From assembly GCA_009711785.1 (NCBI GenBank), contig VENA01000008.1, forward strand, positions 62,001 through 126,000: 64,000 bases of DNA, written 5' to 3'. The stretch comes from Bacillota bacterium (GTDB lineage Bacteria > Bacillota > Clostridia > Tissierellales > MES13). Within the stretch, counting starts at the first letter, position 1. Each line of letters begins with the position of its first letter. A program made the position numbers and the translations under genes. This document shows, piece after piece, positions 43,647 to 53,285 of this stretch. The notes under the pieces were generated by a model. That model ran no database searches. It saw nothing but the letters and a program-made list of their open reading frames with translations, and was not told where the DNA came from.

Positions 43647-44552
43647 CTATTTTTTTGATGCCATTAATGCACCTAATGCTATAGAATTTAATTTAGCTGC
43701 ATCACTATCTGCTCTTGAAGTTAATACAACCGGTGCTTTTGCACCAACTATAACTCCTGCATTGTCTGCTCCTGCTAAAAATACTAAAGCTTTATATAAC
43801 ACATTCCCTGCCTCTATATCAGGCATTAATAATATATCTGATTTTCCTGCAACATCATGTTCAATACCTTTATGTTTTGCTGCTTCTAAAGAAATTGCAT
43901 TATCAAGTGCAAAAGGTCCTCCAACTAAACAATCCTTTATTTCTCCATTTTTATTCATTTCTTCTAAATCTTTAGCATCTACTGTATCAGGCATTTTAGG
44001 ATTTACCTTTTCCTTAGCACAAACTACAGCTACCTTAGGTTCTTCTATATCTAAAGACCTAGCAACATATACTGCATTTTCAACAATTTGTTTCTTTTGC
44101 TTAAGATTTGGGGCTATGTTCATTGCAGCATCAGTTAATAAAAGTATTTTTTCATATCTTTCAAGGTCAAAGGCTGCAACGTGACTTAATACTTTACCAG
44201 TCTTTAAACCAAAATCGTCATTTAAAACTGCTTTTAAAATTATTGAAGTATCTACTAAACCTTTCATTACCATATCAGCTTTACCTGAACTTACTAATTC
44301 AACCGCCTTTTCTGAAGCTTCTTTTAAATCCTTTTTATCTACTATTTCAAACTTTTCTATATCCATATCTATATCTTTAGCTATTTTTACAATCTTTTCT
44401 TTGTCTCCAACTAAAATAGCCTCTGCTATATTTAAATCATTAGCCTCTTTAACTGCTGATAAAACTTCTCTATCCTGTGCAACCGCCACAGAAACAGTCT
44501 TAGGCCCTTTTGATTTAGCTAGATTTAAAACATCTTTAAATCCTCTAATCAT
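43647..44552 (-). CDS. ptb: Phosphate butyryltransferase
   Basis: 301 aa. It converts acyl-CoA and phosphate to acyl-phosphate. GPKTVSVAVAQDREVL at the N terminus, KADMVMKGLVDTSIILKAVL and the C-terminal VLTSRADSDAAKLNSIALG are typical of Ptb/Pta. It lies between two buk copies. Its ATG overlaps the buk stop by 8 bp, so the genes are translationally coupled. Confidence 0.95.
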   Translation of the reverse strand: MIRGFKDVLNLAKSKGPKTVSVAVAQDREVLSAVKEANDLNIAEAILVGDKEKIVKIAKDIDMDIEKFEIVDKKDLKEASEKAVELVSSGKADMVMKGLVDTSIILKAVLNDDFGLKTGKVLSHVAAFDLERYEKILLLTDAAMNIAPNLKQKKQIVENAVYVARSLDIEEPKVAVVCAKEKVNPKMPDTVDAKDLEEMNKNGEIKDCLVGGPFALDNAISLEAAKHKGIEHDVAGKSDILLMPDIEAGNVLYKALVFLAGADNAGVIVGAKAPVVLTSRADSDAAKLNSIALGALMASKK

Positions 44553-45636
44553 TTATATTCACCTCTTTTTCATAAATTTTAGCTTCTTCTTGACCTCCTA
44601 AAACTCTTAACACACCTTCATTTAGTGCTTCTAACTCATCTTCTCCTGGATAAATAGTTAAAGGAGCTATAAACTTAACCATTTTTTCTATATTAGAAGT
44701 TAACATCTTAGAATGAGCTACTCCACCTGTTAATATTATTCCATCTATTTTACCTTCTAATACTACTGACATTTTTCCAATTTCTTTTCCTATTTGATAT
44801 GCCATTGCATCAAATATTAATTTTGCTTTTTCATCTCCTGCTTCTATTCTATCCTGTACTTCTTTAGCGTTATTAGTATTTAAATATCCAACTAATCCGC
44901 CTTTACCTTTAATTTTTGTTTTTATTTCCTTAAGGGTATATTCCCCTGAAAAACACATTTTTACTAAATCTCCAACAGGTAATTCTCCTGTTCTTTCTGG
45001 TGAAAATGGTCCCATCTCATTCGCATTATTTACATCTATTATGTTACCTTTATTTATTGGAGCTACGGAAATTCCTCCACCTAAATGTCCAACAACTAAG
45101 TTAATGTCTTCTAGATTTTTATTAGTTTCCTCAGCATATCTATGACATACTGCTTTTATATTTAAAGCATGAAGTAATGATCTTCTTTTTATCTCTTTCA
45201 TTCCTGAAATTCTTGCAACATCTTCAAACTCATCCACAGCAACTGGATCAACTATAAAGGACTTTATTCCCTCTTTATCAGCTATTCCCTTTGCTAAAAT
45301 ACCACCTAAATTTGAAGCATGTTCTCCTTGAATTCCTACTTTTAAATCCTCTAACATTTTATCTGTAACTTCATAAGTACCACCTGGCATAGGTCGTAAT
45401 AATCCACCTCTACCCACTACTGCCCTAAGAGAATCTGTTTTGATATTATTTTCTTTTAACCAACTCATAATTAAATCTAATCTGTATTGATATTGTTCGA
45501 TTATATTATCAAATTTCTCTAAATCCTCACTCATATGTTCAATCTTATGTGTGATAACATTTTCCCGTTCACTAAAAATGGCAACTTTAGTTGAAGTAGA
45601 GCCTGGATTTATCACTAGTATATACTTCTTTTCCAT
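44545..45636 (-). CDS. buk: Butyrate kinase (branched-chain acyl kinase), copy 2
   Basis: 363 aa, first gene of the sigma-54 operon. [28 protein letters not shown] and GPFSPERTGELPVG match the butyrate kinase family. It is clearly paralogous to the copy at 42555-43631, with the same block order and similar residues throughout. Having two kinases around one ptb suggests different acyl chain preferences or expression needs (inference). Confidence 0.95.
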   Translation of the reverse strand: MEKKYILVINPGSTSTKVAIFSERENVITHKIEHMSEDLEKFDNIIEQYQYRLDLIMSWLKENNIKTDSLRAVVGRGGLLRPMPGGTYEVTDKMLEDLKVGIQGEHASNLGGILAKGIADKEGIKSFIVDPVAVDEFEDVARISGMKEIKRRSLLHALNIKAVCHRYAEETNKNLEDINLVVGHLGGGISVAPINKGNIIDVNNANEMGPFSPERTGELPVGDLVKMCFSGEYTLKEIKTKIKGKGGLVGYLNTNNAKEVQDRIEAGDEKAKLIFDAMAYQIGKEIGKMSVVLEGKIDGIILTGGVAHSKMLTSNIEKMVKFIAPLTIYPGEDELEALNEGVLRVLGGQEEAKIYEKEVNIND

Positions 45637-45681
45637 ATCATCACTCCTGTTTTCCGTTTTTATTCACCACTTATATATAGT

Positions 45682-45698
45682 TGCAACATACGTGCCAA
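45682..45698 (-). promoter_or_regulatory. Sigma-54 promoter of the buk-ptb-buk/oxidoreductase operon
   Basis: Minus strand TTGGCACGTATGTTGCA matches the RpoN consensus with perfect TTGGCACG and TTGC elements. It lies about 46-62 bp before the first buk start codon. Confidence 0.95.
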
Positions 45699-45825
45699 TA
45701 TATCGGTTATTTTAGTAATATTTTATCTTTTTATATAGTTTAGGTATTTTAAGCCTTTTTATAAGACAAAAAAAATGAGAATACGATTATATTCTACACG
45801 GGAGGGAAAAAGGGAAAAGGTTTTT

Positions 45826-45881
45826 TGCAAAAAATTTCATGAATTTTTTTGCACAATGGGTTTTGTATGCAATATTTTGCA
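45826..45881. promoter_or_regulatory. Two palindromic upstream activator sites (TGCAA...TTGCA)
   Basis: 45826-45853 is a 28-bp palindrome with one mismatched pair (TGCAAAAAATTT centre CATG). 45868-45881 is a shorter TGCAATATTTTGCA palindrome. Both share TGCAA/TTGCA ends and lie 130-200 bp upstream of the -24 element, just after the activator gene stop. I infer these bind the adjacent activator. Confidence 0.7.
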
Positions 45882-45890
45882 TTATAAGAG

Positions 45891-47615
45891 TTAGTTTTTT
45901 ATACCATACTTATCCATTTTATAGTATAAACTTCTTATTGAAATTCCTAAAGCCTTTGCTGTTTCTGTTTTATTTTGATTAAAGCTATTTAAAACTTTTA
46001 TTATATGTCTTTTTTCAGTATTTTTAACTACTTCCTTTAATTTAAGTATATCTTTATCTAGGTTTTCACTTTTTTTATCTTTTTTTATATTTACTTGTGT
46101 TTCTTCAACAGTTTCAAATTTAGGTATATGGTTAGGCTTTATAATCTTTTCACATAATTTCATATTTATTATTGCTCGCCCTATTACATTTTCAAGTTCT
46201 CTAACATTTCCTGGCCAATAGTGCTTTTTTAATATATCTATAGCCTCATTTGAAATATCTTCAACATTTCTACCATATTCTTGATTTAACTTTTTAATAC
46301 AATTAATAGATAATGAGTATAAATCATCTTTTCTCTTCCTCAAAGGAGGAATCTCTATAGGTATGACATTAATTCTATAAAATAGATCTTCTCTAAACCT
46401 GCCTTTTTTAATTGCTTTTTCTAAATCCATATTTGTTGCAGCTATAACCCTTACATCAACATCTATAGGTTTAGTTCCACCTACTCTTACTATTTCCCAT
46501 TCCTGTAAAACCCTTAATAGTTTAACTTGAGTATTTAAACTAATCTCTCCTATTTCATCTAAAAAAATAGTTCCTCCCGATGCCTGTTCAAATAAACCTT
46601 TTTTTCCTCCCTTTTTAGCTCCAGTAAATGCACCTTCTTCGTAGCCAAAAAGTTCACTTTCTAAAAGATCTTCACTTAGGGCGGCACAATTAACCCTTAC
46701 AAACTGATTATACTTTCTAAAACTTTCATTATGAATAGCATGGGCAAATAATTCTTTACCTGTACCACTTTCTCCTCTAAGTAATACTGTTGCAGGTAAT
46801 TCAGCAGCTTTTTTTGCCTTTTCAATAGATTTCAAAACTAAATCATTACCTCCTACAATATCATCGAAGGTATATCTTGCTTCTAACTTTCTTATTATTT
46901 CCTTAGCAACTTTAAGTTCATTAGTTAGACTTATTATCTCTGTAACATCGTGTAAAACAGCAACGCTCCCCCTTAGTTCACCATCTACAGTGATAGGAGC
47001 AGCAGTAGCTAAAACTTCTTTTCTATTAGGACCTACCTTTAACCTAGCATTTACAACAGATTTTTTCGTTTCTAATACCTTTAGATGGATACTTTCTCCC
47101 TCTGCAATATCAGTTGTCGCTAATTTGCCTATAACATCACTTTCTGATAATCCAGTTAGCTTTGTATAGGCTGGATTTACCATTAAATTAATACCTTCTT
47201 TATTAACTACTGTTATTGCATCCTGTGTAGAATGAAAAACTCCCTCTAGCATACTTTTAATTTCTTTTAAATCTGTTATCTCCTCAGCAAGATCTAAAAT
47301 ATCAGTTATATCACGAAATACAGCTACTGCACCTATTATTTCGCCATCTTCGTTTTTTACAGGCATTCTATTTGTTATTATTTTAATATCTCCTAAATCC
47401 TGTTGTCTGTTAAGTTCAAAATCACCTGTTTCTAATATATACATTAATCTAGTATTTAAAATAACCTTTTTAACTGGCTTATTTAATGCATAATGACTAT
47501 CTATACCTGTTAATCTCTCTGCTGCTTTATTAAATAATGTAATTATCCCCTTTTTATTTACTGCTATCATTGCATCATGGGTAGAATCTAATATTACTTC
47601 TAATTCTCTTCTCAA
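45891..47615 (-). CDS. Sigma-54-dependent activator with two PAS domains (BkdR-like)
   Basis: 574 aa. PAS 1 (about 1-110, DSTHDAMIAVNKKGIITLFN) and PAS 2 (about 120-230, HSTQDAITVVNKEG) are followed by the AAA+ domain (about 250-490). The latter has GESGTGKE Walker A, canonical GAFTGA, and HYWPGNVREL. A Fis-type HTH ends the protein (KTETAKALGISIRSLYYKM). The start is TTG after AAGGAGGATACTT. It lies upstream of, and in the same direction as, the buk-ptb-buk operon, whose promoter and palindromic enhancers follow its stop. In Bacillus the comparable BkdR activates ptb/buk/bkd genes. Confidence 0.93.
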   Translation of the reverse strand: MRRELEVILDSTHDAMIAVNKKGIITLFNKAAERLTGIDSHYALNKPVKKVILNTRLMYILETGDFELNRQQDLGDIKIITNRMPVKNEDGEIIGAVAVFRDITDILDLAEEITDLKEIKSMLEGVFHSTQDAITVVNKEGINLMVNPAYTKLTGLSESDVIGKLATTDIAEGESIHLKVLETKKSVVNARLKVGPNRKEVLATAAPITVDGELRGSVAVLHDVTEIISLTNELKVAKEIIRKLEARYTFDDIVGGNDLVLKSIEKAKKAAELPATVLLRGESGTGKELFAHAIHNESFRKYNQFVRVNCAALSEDLLESELFGYEEGAFTGAKKGGKKGLFEQASGGTIFLDEIGEISLNTQVKLLRVLQEWEIVRVGGTKPIDVDVRVIAATNMDLEKAIKKGRFREDLFYRINVIPIEIPPLRKRKDDLYSLSINCIKKLNQEYGRNVEDISNEAIDILKKHYWPGNVRELENVIGRAIINMKLCEKIIKPNHIPKFETVEETQVNIKKDKKSENLDKDILKLKEVVKNTEKRHIIKVLNSFNQNKTETAKALGISIRSLYYKMDKYGIKN

Positions 47616-47626
47616 AAGTATCCTCC

Positions 47627-48889
47627 TTAATTATCTGTTGTTTCAGACTCCCCTTTAGTATTATTCTCATTTAGTTCACTTTTTATTATTGTTAACTCCA
47701 TATTTTCTGGAATAATTTTAGTTAGTTCAATATCCTTTGGTTTTTCTATTTTAATCTCAACCATTTGAGTTCCTTCTTGAATATCTTTTAAATCTATAAA
47801 AGGTATTATATCCTCTTTATTTACATCCTTAATTAAACTCTCTATTCCATTAATAGAAACCTTAATACTATTATCTGTATCTGTTTTATCTATTTTGTAG
47901 CCTGACTTTAAATTTTTTATTACAACATCTTCACTATTATATTCAAATTCCTTTTCAATAATCTTTTCTACCTTTATATCTACAACTGTTTTTTTATTGT
48001 TATGAATATTAACTCCTTTAGGAGCTATAAGTTCTACTTCCTTTGTAAAATTATCAGTAAAATAATTAACTTCTATTGCTTTAGTATCTATGCTTTTTAT
48101 ATCTTTTAATTTATCTTCATATCCTTCTATAAATATTTTATCTGGTTTTAAAGATATATTAGTAATTTTAAAACCTGGAAGGGGCTTTCCTTTAATTTTT
48201 GGCTCTACTTTAACCTCTTTTAATTTCAAAATATCCATTTCAACATTAACAAATTCAGGTTTGCTTTCAAGGCTTCCTATTTCTTTGTCACTACCATTTA
48301 AAATTGTAAATGGTACACTTGTTTTTATATCCTTTTCTGCACCCGCTACATTTACAGTAGCTATTACATCCTTTACTGAATTAACTATACTTCTAGGTCC
48401 TCTTAACATTACAGTATCAGGCTTAAGTTTTATATTCCCCTTAGTATAGCCCTTTTTAATGTTACCTTTTGTTTTTATTGTCACTGGATATTGTTTTTCA
48501 ATAATACCTTCAAACTTCATTAATACTTCTTTAGGATAATAGTCGACTATTTTATCATCTTTAAATGAAGCTTCAATTTTTACAGGTACTTTATGTTCTC
48601 CCTCTTGATACCCTCTTATATCTGCCTTAGCTTTAATATCTTTATTATTTATATCATATATTTCATTTCTTCTACCTTCTATTTTAACTGTTACCTCTAA
48701 ATCTTCAGCATCCATAAGTTGAAGATTTGTAGTATTTAAAGATTCTTCATTTAATAATTTTACATCCACATTAGAAATAACCTTTGTTACCTTAGGATTA
48801 ACCTCACTCATTACATAAGACCACAATATTAGTGCAAAGAAAAGGGCAACTATTTTCATAGTTAAATTTTTATTGTTGATTATTTTCAT
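47627..48889 (-). CDS. cdaR: YbbR-domain protein, regulator of diadenylate cyclase
   Basis: 420 aa. One N-terminal membrane span (IVALFFALILWSYVMSEV) places the rest outside the membrane. Four repeated YbbR-type beta domains follow, seen as recurring VTVKIEGR, VTIKTKGN and KVEPKIKGKP starts. CdaR modulates CdaA. It overlaps the cdaA stop by 20 bp. The C-terminal tail is acidic and low complexity. Confidence 0.92.
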   Translation of the reverse strand: MKIINNKNLTMKIVALFFALILWSYVMSEVNPKVTKVISNVDVKLLNEESLNTTNLQLMDAEDLEVTVKIEGRRNEIYDINNKDIKAKADIRGYQEGEHKVPVKIEASFKDDKIVDYYPKEVLMKFEGIIEKQYPVTIKTKGNIKKGYTKGNIKLKPDTVMLRGPRSIVNSVKDVIATVNVAGAEKDIKTSVPFTILNGSDKEIGSLESKPEFVNVEMDILKLKEVKVEPKIKGKPLPGFKITNISLKPDKIFIEGYEDKLKDIKSIDTKAIEVNYFTDNFTKEVELIAPKGVNIHNNKKTVVDIKVEKIIEKEFEYNSEDVVIKNLKSGYKIDKTDTDNSIKVSINGIESLIKDVNKEDIIPFIDLKDIQEGTQMVEIKIEKPKDIELTKIIPENMELTIIKSELNENNTKGESETTDN

Positions 48890-49697
48890 CCTTATTCCTC
48901 CATTTCAATAGTATACCTTGTTCATCGGGTTCATAAATCTTTCTTAATATCTCACGCAAGGTTTTCGTATCTACATATCTAGAAAGCTTTCCATTATCTG
49001 CAACTGATATAGCTCCTGTTTCCTCTGATACTACTATTGCAAGGGAATCAGATTTTTCTGTAATTCCTAATGCTGCTCTATGTCTTGTGCCTAAATCTCT
49101 TTTCAAATTCATATTTTCAGACAAAGGTAACAAGCAACCTGCAGCCTTTACTTTATTATCTTTTATAATTACAGCACCATCATGCAAAGGTGTATTTGGT
49201 ATAAATATATTAATAAGTAATCCACTAGAAACTAATCCATCTATTCTACTTCCTGTTTCTATTACCTCACTTAATCCTGTTTCTTTTTCAAATATAATTA
49301 AAGCTCCTATCTTTTGCCTTGAAAGAGAAGCCACTGCTTCTACTATTTCTTCTATAACATTATTTATATCCTCTTCTTTAATCTCTACTAAAGATTTTGT
49401 TAAGAATCTACTTCTTCCTATATACTCTAAAGCTCTTCTAAGCTCAGGTTGAAATACAATAAGTAAGGCTATTACACCTACCTCTATCGTCTTTTCTAAT
49501 ATCCAATTTATAGTAAATAATTTTAGCCACTCGCTTATTTTAGTAGCTACTAAAAGAACTATAATTCCCTTAATAAGCTGTTCAGCTCTAGTTTCCTTTA
49601 TAAGTGTATATATCTTATAAAAGACAAAGGCAACTATAAATATATCTATCATATTTCTTATACTAATATTTAAGAATAAATCTGCTATATAGGACAA
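48870..49697 (-). CDS. cdaA: Diadenylate cyclase (c-di-AMP synthase)
   Basis: 275 aa. Three N-terminal membrane spans are followed by the DAC domain with PLHDGAVII and RHRAALGITEKSDS, the DGA and RHR catalytic motifs. It makes c-di-AMP from two ATP, for potassium and cell-wall homeostasis. I use the TTG at 49697, spaced from AGAGGTG; the GTG at 49706 overlaps that site. glmM, often the third gene of this operon, is at 22.6 kb instead. Confidence 0.95.
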   Translation of the reverse strand: MSYIADLFLNISIRNMIDIFIVAFVFYKIYTLIKETRAEQLIKGIIVLLVATKISEWLKLFTINWILEKTIEVGVIALLIVFQPELRRALEYIGRSRFLTKSLVEIKEEDINNVIEEIVEAVASLSRQKIGALIIFEKETGLSEVIETGSRIDGLVSSGLLINIFIPNTPLHDGAVIIKDNKVKAAGCLLPLSENMNLKRDLGTRHRAALGITEKSDSLAIVVSEETGAISVADNGKLSRYVDTKTLREILRKIYEPDEQGILLKWRNKDENNQQ

Positions 49698-49892
49698 ATT
49701 AAACACCTCTGTATGATTTTATATTATAATAATAAGTTGAATAATATTTCAAATTGTTAAATACATACACTTCTTTCTATATTTAACTATATCTCTTATA
49801 TAAATACTTCTTCAATGAATAAAGAATCTCCTCCAAATAAATTATATAATATCTAAAGAGTAATTAAAACAGCAAATGTCAATAACAATCAA

Positions 49893-49927
49893 AAAGTCAT
49901 AGGTTTTTTTATTAAACCTATGACTTT
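49893..49927 (-). terminator. Terminator of the CapA-like gene
   Basis: Perfect 14-bp stem (AAAGTCATAGGTTT) with a 7-nt loop and T-run on the minus strand, before the cdaA gene. Positions 49698-49892 hold no gene. Confidence 0.85.
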
Positions 49928-49938
49928 ATCTTTATTTA

Positions 49939-51171
49939 TTAATTTTCTTTAGCATACATCTTTTCCATAGTATTGTTAAAAGAATTTTTAAGTTTAGTAA
50001 TTATTCCTTTATTTAAAGATTTATCATTTAAATAATCCTTAACTGGAAGTACTTCATAACTTAATTTGCCATTCGTATTATTTCTATTTACCCAAGTTGG
50101 TATATAATTAACCTCTTTAATGAAAACTTTATCTTTTATATAATCTTTTGTAATATTTATTTTGACTATAACACCATCTTCTGTATAGTTTCTATTTTTA
50201 AATGATAATGTTTCCCTTCTTTGATTTGATATAAAATTTCCAAGGGAATAAATTACAAATTTTTCATCTCCTTTATAACTAACAAATTCTGATTCTTGTA
50301 TGACATGGGGATGACTTCCAAGTATAATATCTGCTCCCCATTTAATCATATTTTTAGCTAATTTCCTTTGATAATTTGAAGGGTCTCTATGATATTCATG
50401 TCCCCAATGGATAAAAACAACAGTTAAATCCGAATCTGAATTTTCTACTTTTACTAGATCATTTTTTATCTTTTCTTTATCTATCATATTTACCATATAA
50501 GAAAGTTCTTTATCTGTAAGTCTAGATTCTAAACCATTACATCCATATGTGTATGATAAAAAAGAAATCTTTACTCCGTTTACATCCTCTGTTAATACTT
50601 TTTTATTTGGACTTTTATAGGTTCCAACATTTTTTAGATTAAGTTTATTTATATTATCTATTGTATCTACTATCCCTTCTTTTCCCATATCAATAGAATG
50701 ATTATTAGCAGTAGATAAAATATCAAAGCCAGCGTCTTTTATAGCATCTAAAGTTTGTTTTGGGCTGTTAAATGTAGGATATCCCCTAAATCTATGTTCA
50801 TTCCCTGCAGTTACACTTTCAAAATTAGCAAGGGCTAAATCAGAAGATTCAATATATTTTTTAACTTTACTAAAGTTATTTGTAAAATCAAATACTCCAT
50901 CTTTATAAGCTGCTTTTATCTGGGGGGTATGAAACATTATATCTCCAACAGCAGATATTGATATGTTAATTTTACTAGGATTATTTTCACTTTTATTTAA
51001 ATTTGAAAAAATTTCTTCATATTTTCCCTTTTTAATTAGTTTATTTTGATAATCTTTGATATTAAAAGTGTAATTTTTAACATCCTCATTGTAATTATCA
51101 GAAATATAAACACCTAAAAACAAAACAATTAAAAAGATAAATATAATAGGCATAATATATTTATTCTCCAT
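49939..51171 (-). CDS. CapA-family (PGA_cap) metallophosphoesterase-like protein
   Basis: 410 aa with an N-terminal signal anchor (IMPIIFIFLIVLFLGVYI). The CapA fold shows SAVGDIMFH, NFESVTAG, DILSTANNHSIDMG, VVFIHWGHEYH and ILGSHPHVIQ, giving the metal-binding Asp/His/Asn set. CapA-like proteins act in poly-gamma-glutamate export or cell-envelope metabolism. No other cap genes are present, so its substrate is unknown. It is followed by its own terminator. Confidence 0.88.
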   Translation of the reverse strand: MENKYIMPIIFIFLIVLFLGVYISDNYNEDVKNYTFNIKDYQNKLIKKGKYEEIFSNLNKSENNPSKINISISAVGDIMFHTPQIKAAYKDGVFDFTNNFSKVKKYIESSDLALANFESVTAGNEHRFRGYPTFNSPKQTLDAIKDAGFDILSTANNHSIDMGKEGIVDTIDNINKLNLKNVGTYKSPNKKVLTEDVNGVKISFLSYTYGCNGLESRLTDKELSYMVNMIDKEKIKNDLVKVENSDSDLTVVFIHWGHEYHRDPSNYQRKLAKNMIKWGADIILGSHPHVIQESEFVSYKGDEKFVIYSLGNFISNQRRETLSFKNRNYTEDGVIVKINITKDYIKDKVFIKEVNYIPTWVNRNNTNGKLSYEVLPVKDYLNDKSLNKGIITKLKNSFNNTMEKMYAKEN

Positions 51172-51237
51172 ATCTTTTCTCCTTAAAAATATTTATATTC
51201 TGATAATACCAAAAAAAACTATAACTAACAACTTAAT

Positions 51238-51957
51238 TTACTTTTTATTATTAATATCATGTTTTATTTTAGACTCTTTAATATATTTATTTAACTTACT
51301 CTGATTACTTTTCCATAAATATAAAACATATGGTATAAAAAGTATAGCTAGTAATTGTATCTTTGCCATTAAAATAAAATTAAAAAACCCGTGTAAAATC
51401 ATTGGAATATATAATGATTTTTTTAAATAATTAATTTCTTCTTTTCTAGTATCAGAATATTTTGCTAAGGATAGATAATAACCCATTGTAACAGCAAAAA
51501 CACTATGGGCAGGAACAGATAATATCCCTCTATATATTCCTATATAGGGATTATAACTACTAAATTTTAAAAGATACATTACATTTTCAACCGTTGCAAA
51601 ACCTAAAGCTGAAAATACAGCATATACAATTCCATCTAACTTTTCATTAAAATCTTTACTTTTATATACTAACCTTAAAACTACCTCTCTTTTAAAAAAT
51701 TCTTCTGTAAGTCCAGCAACAATAAAAGCTGTAAAAGCAATATTAAAAACTCCAGGAAAAATATTTAAACCAGTTAATATTCTCTCTACTACAATAACAG
51801 GGATAACTATTAAAGCTCCGAATATAAAAGTTTTTAATAATAAATTAAAGGGTTCTTTATCATATCTATCACTTAAATATACAGCTAAACCTATAGATAT
51901 AGCTGGTGTTATTGCAATTACTAATAATCTTATAAACAATATTTTCATTCCTTTCAT
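51238..51957 (-). CDS. PrsW-family intramembrane metalloprotease
   Basis: 239 aa with about seven spans. AGLTEEFFKREVVLRLVY (EE motif), SVPAHSVFAVTMGYYLS and ILHGFFNFI supply the glutamates and histidines of PrsW-type proteases. PrsW cleaves anti-sigma factors in Bacillus; no anti-sigma gene is here. The start is uncertain: ATG 51957, or a TTG 18 bases downstream at 51939 after AAAGGA. Confidence 0.82.
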   Translation of the reverse strand: MKGMKILFIRLLVIAITPAISIGLAVYLSDRYDKEPFNLLLKTFIFGALIVIPVIVVERILTGLNIFPGVFNIAFTAFIVAGLTEEFFKREVVLRLVYKSKDFNEKLDGIVYAVFSALGFATVENVMYLLKFSSYNPYIGIYRGILSVPAHSVFAVTMGYYLSLAKYSDTRKEEINYLKKSLYIPMILHGFFNFILMAKIQLLAILFIPYVLYLWKSNQSKLNKYIKESKIKHDINNKK

Positions 51958-52162
51958 AGCTTTATAAAGTTATACAGTTTATCCTTAATAGTTTTTACAG
52001 TTTTTATGTTTTTTATCGACATTTTTAAAGTTTAGCAATAATAAATTAGAGGATATTTACAATATCTTTTTATGGATAATTTAGTTATAATATTTTATAA
52101 GTTAAATTATACAAATCAAGTAAATAATGTTAAAATAGATTTGTATGATTGGAGGCTTTATT

Positions 52163-53248
52163 ATGAAAAAAATAATTATTATATTGTGTCTATTACTTTT
52201 TATAAACCCTATATACTTATATGCTGATGACTCAACTGATACATTAAAAGAAACTGAAGATACAAAAAAAATAGATACCAAAAACAATAAAAAAAGTGAT
52301 AATAATACTAAAGATAATAATAAAACCCCAGAAGATACTAAAGATAAAGATGATAACCTAAAAGAAAATCAAACTGAAAAAGATATAAAAAAAGACCCAA
52401 ATAAAATAAATGAAGAAAAAACTAAAGATGAATTAAAAGAGAATGAATCTAAAGAAAATGAGAAAACAAAAGAAGAATTATTAAAAGAAAAGAAGGAACA
52501 TTTTAAGAAAGAGTACGAAAAAATAAAACCTAAAAGCTATATAAATCCGGATACTATATATTTAACCTTTGATGATGGACCTAGTTGGATTACAGAAAAA
52601 ATATTAGATATATTAAAAGAGGAAAATATAAAAGCTACATTCTTTGTGTGTGGGAACAATACTAAATATGGTGAAAAAATATTAAAAAGAATGATTAAAG
52701 AAGGCCATAAAATTGGTAATCATACCTATAGTCACGATTATAATAAAATATATAAAGATGTAGGTTCCTTTTTTAAAGATCTTTACAAAAATGAAAAAAG
52801 CATATATGAAATAACAGGATTAAAGCCTAAAATAGTAAGATTACCAGGGGGGTCTAATAATAGTAGTCCACATAAAGGAAAAGATTTAATAACTGAAATT
52901 AATAAAAAATTATTACAAAGAGGATATACATACATAGACTGGAATGCTACAGCTGCAGATTCTGCACCTACATCCCCAATTAAAGAACAAATTATTTTTA
53001 ATGTATTAAAATGGTCTACAAAATATAATAATTCAATAGTTTTAATGCATGATAGCGGAGGAAAGGAAAATAGCTTAAAAGCACTTCCTACTATAATCAA
53101 GAAATTAAAATCCTTTGGCTACTCCTTTGATGTTTTAAGTGAAGATTCTTTTAAGGTAACATTTAATACTGTTAAACCAGATATAAAAATAACATCTTTT
53201 AAATCAAAAGATTTACTAAAAAAACAGATATTTGATTTATTAAATTAA
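52163..53248 (+). CDS. Polysaccharide deacetylase (NodB domain) with charged linker
   Basis: 361 aa from the ATG at 52163, spaced from GGAGGCTTTATT; an upstream ATG at 52145 precedes that site. A signal peptide (IIIILCLLLFINPIYLYA) is followed by about 95 residues of Lys/Glu/Asp/Asn-rich linker. The NodB domain has TFDDGPS (motif 1), GNHTYSHDY (HxxxH metal site), RLPGGSNN and LMHDSGG. It removes acetyl groups from peptidoglycan or another exported glycan. It is the only intact plus-strand gene between 10 and 64 kb. Confidence 0.92.
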   Translation: MKKIIIILCLLLFINPIYLYADDSTDTLKETEDTKKIDTKNNKKSDNNTKDNNKTPEDTKDKDDNLKENQTEKDIKKDPNKINEEKTKDELKENESKENEKTKEELLKEKKEHFKKEYEKIKPKSYINPDTIYLTFDDGPSWITEKILDILKEENIKATFFVCGNNTKYGEKILKRMIKEGHKIGNHTYSHDYNKIYKDVGSFFKDLYKNEKSIYEITGLKPKIVRLPGGSNNSSPHKGKDLITEINKKLLQRGYTYIDWNATAADSAPTSPIKEQIIFNVLKWSTKYNNSIVLMHDSGGKENSLKALPTIIKKLKSFGYSFDVLSEDSFKVTFNTVKPDIKITSFKSKDLLKKQIFDLLN

Positions 53249-53249
53249 A

Positions 53250-53285
53250 TGCCCTTTATGGAGATTACCATAAAAGGCATTTTTT
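53250..53285. terminator. Bidirectional terminator between deacetylase and the 79-aa gene
   Basis: TGCCCTTTATGG / CCATAAAAGGCA stem with AGATTA loop and T-runs outward, between convergent genes. Confidence 0.85.
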
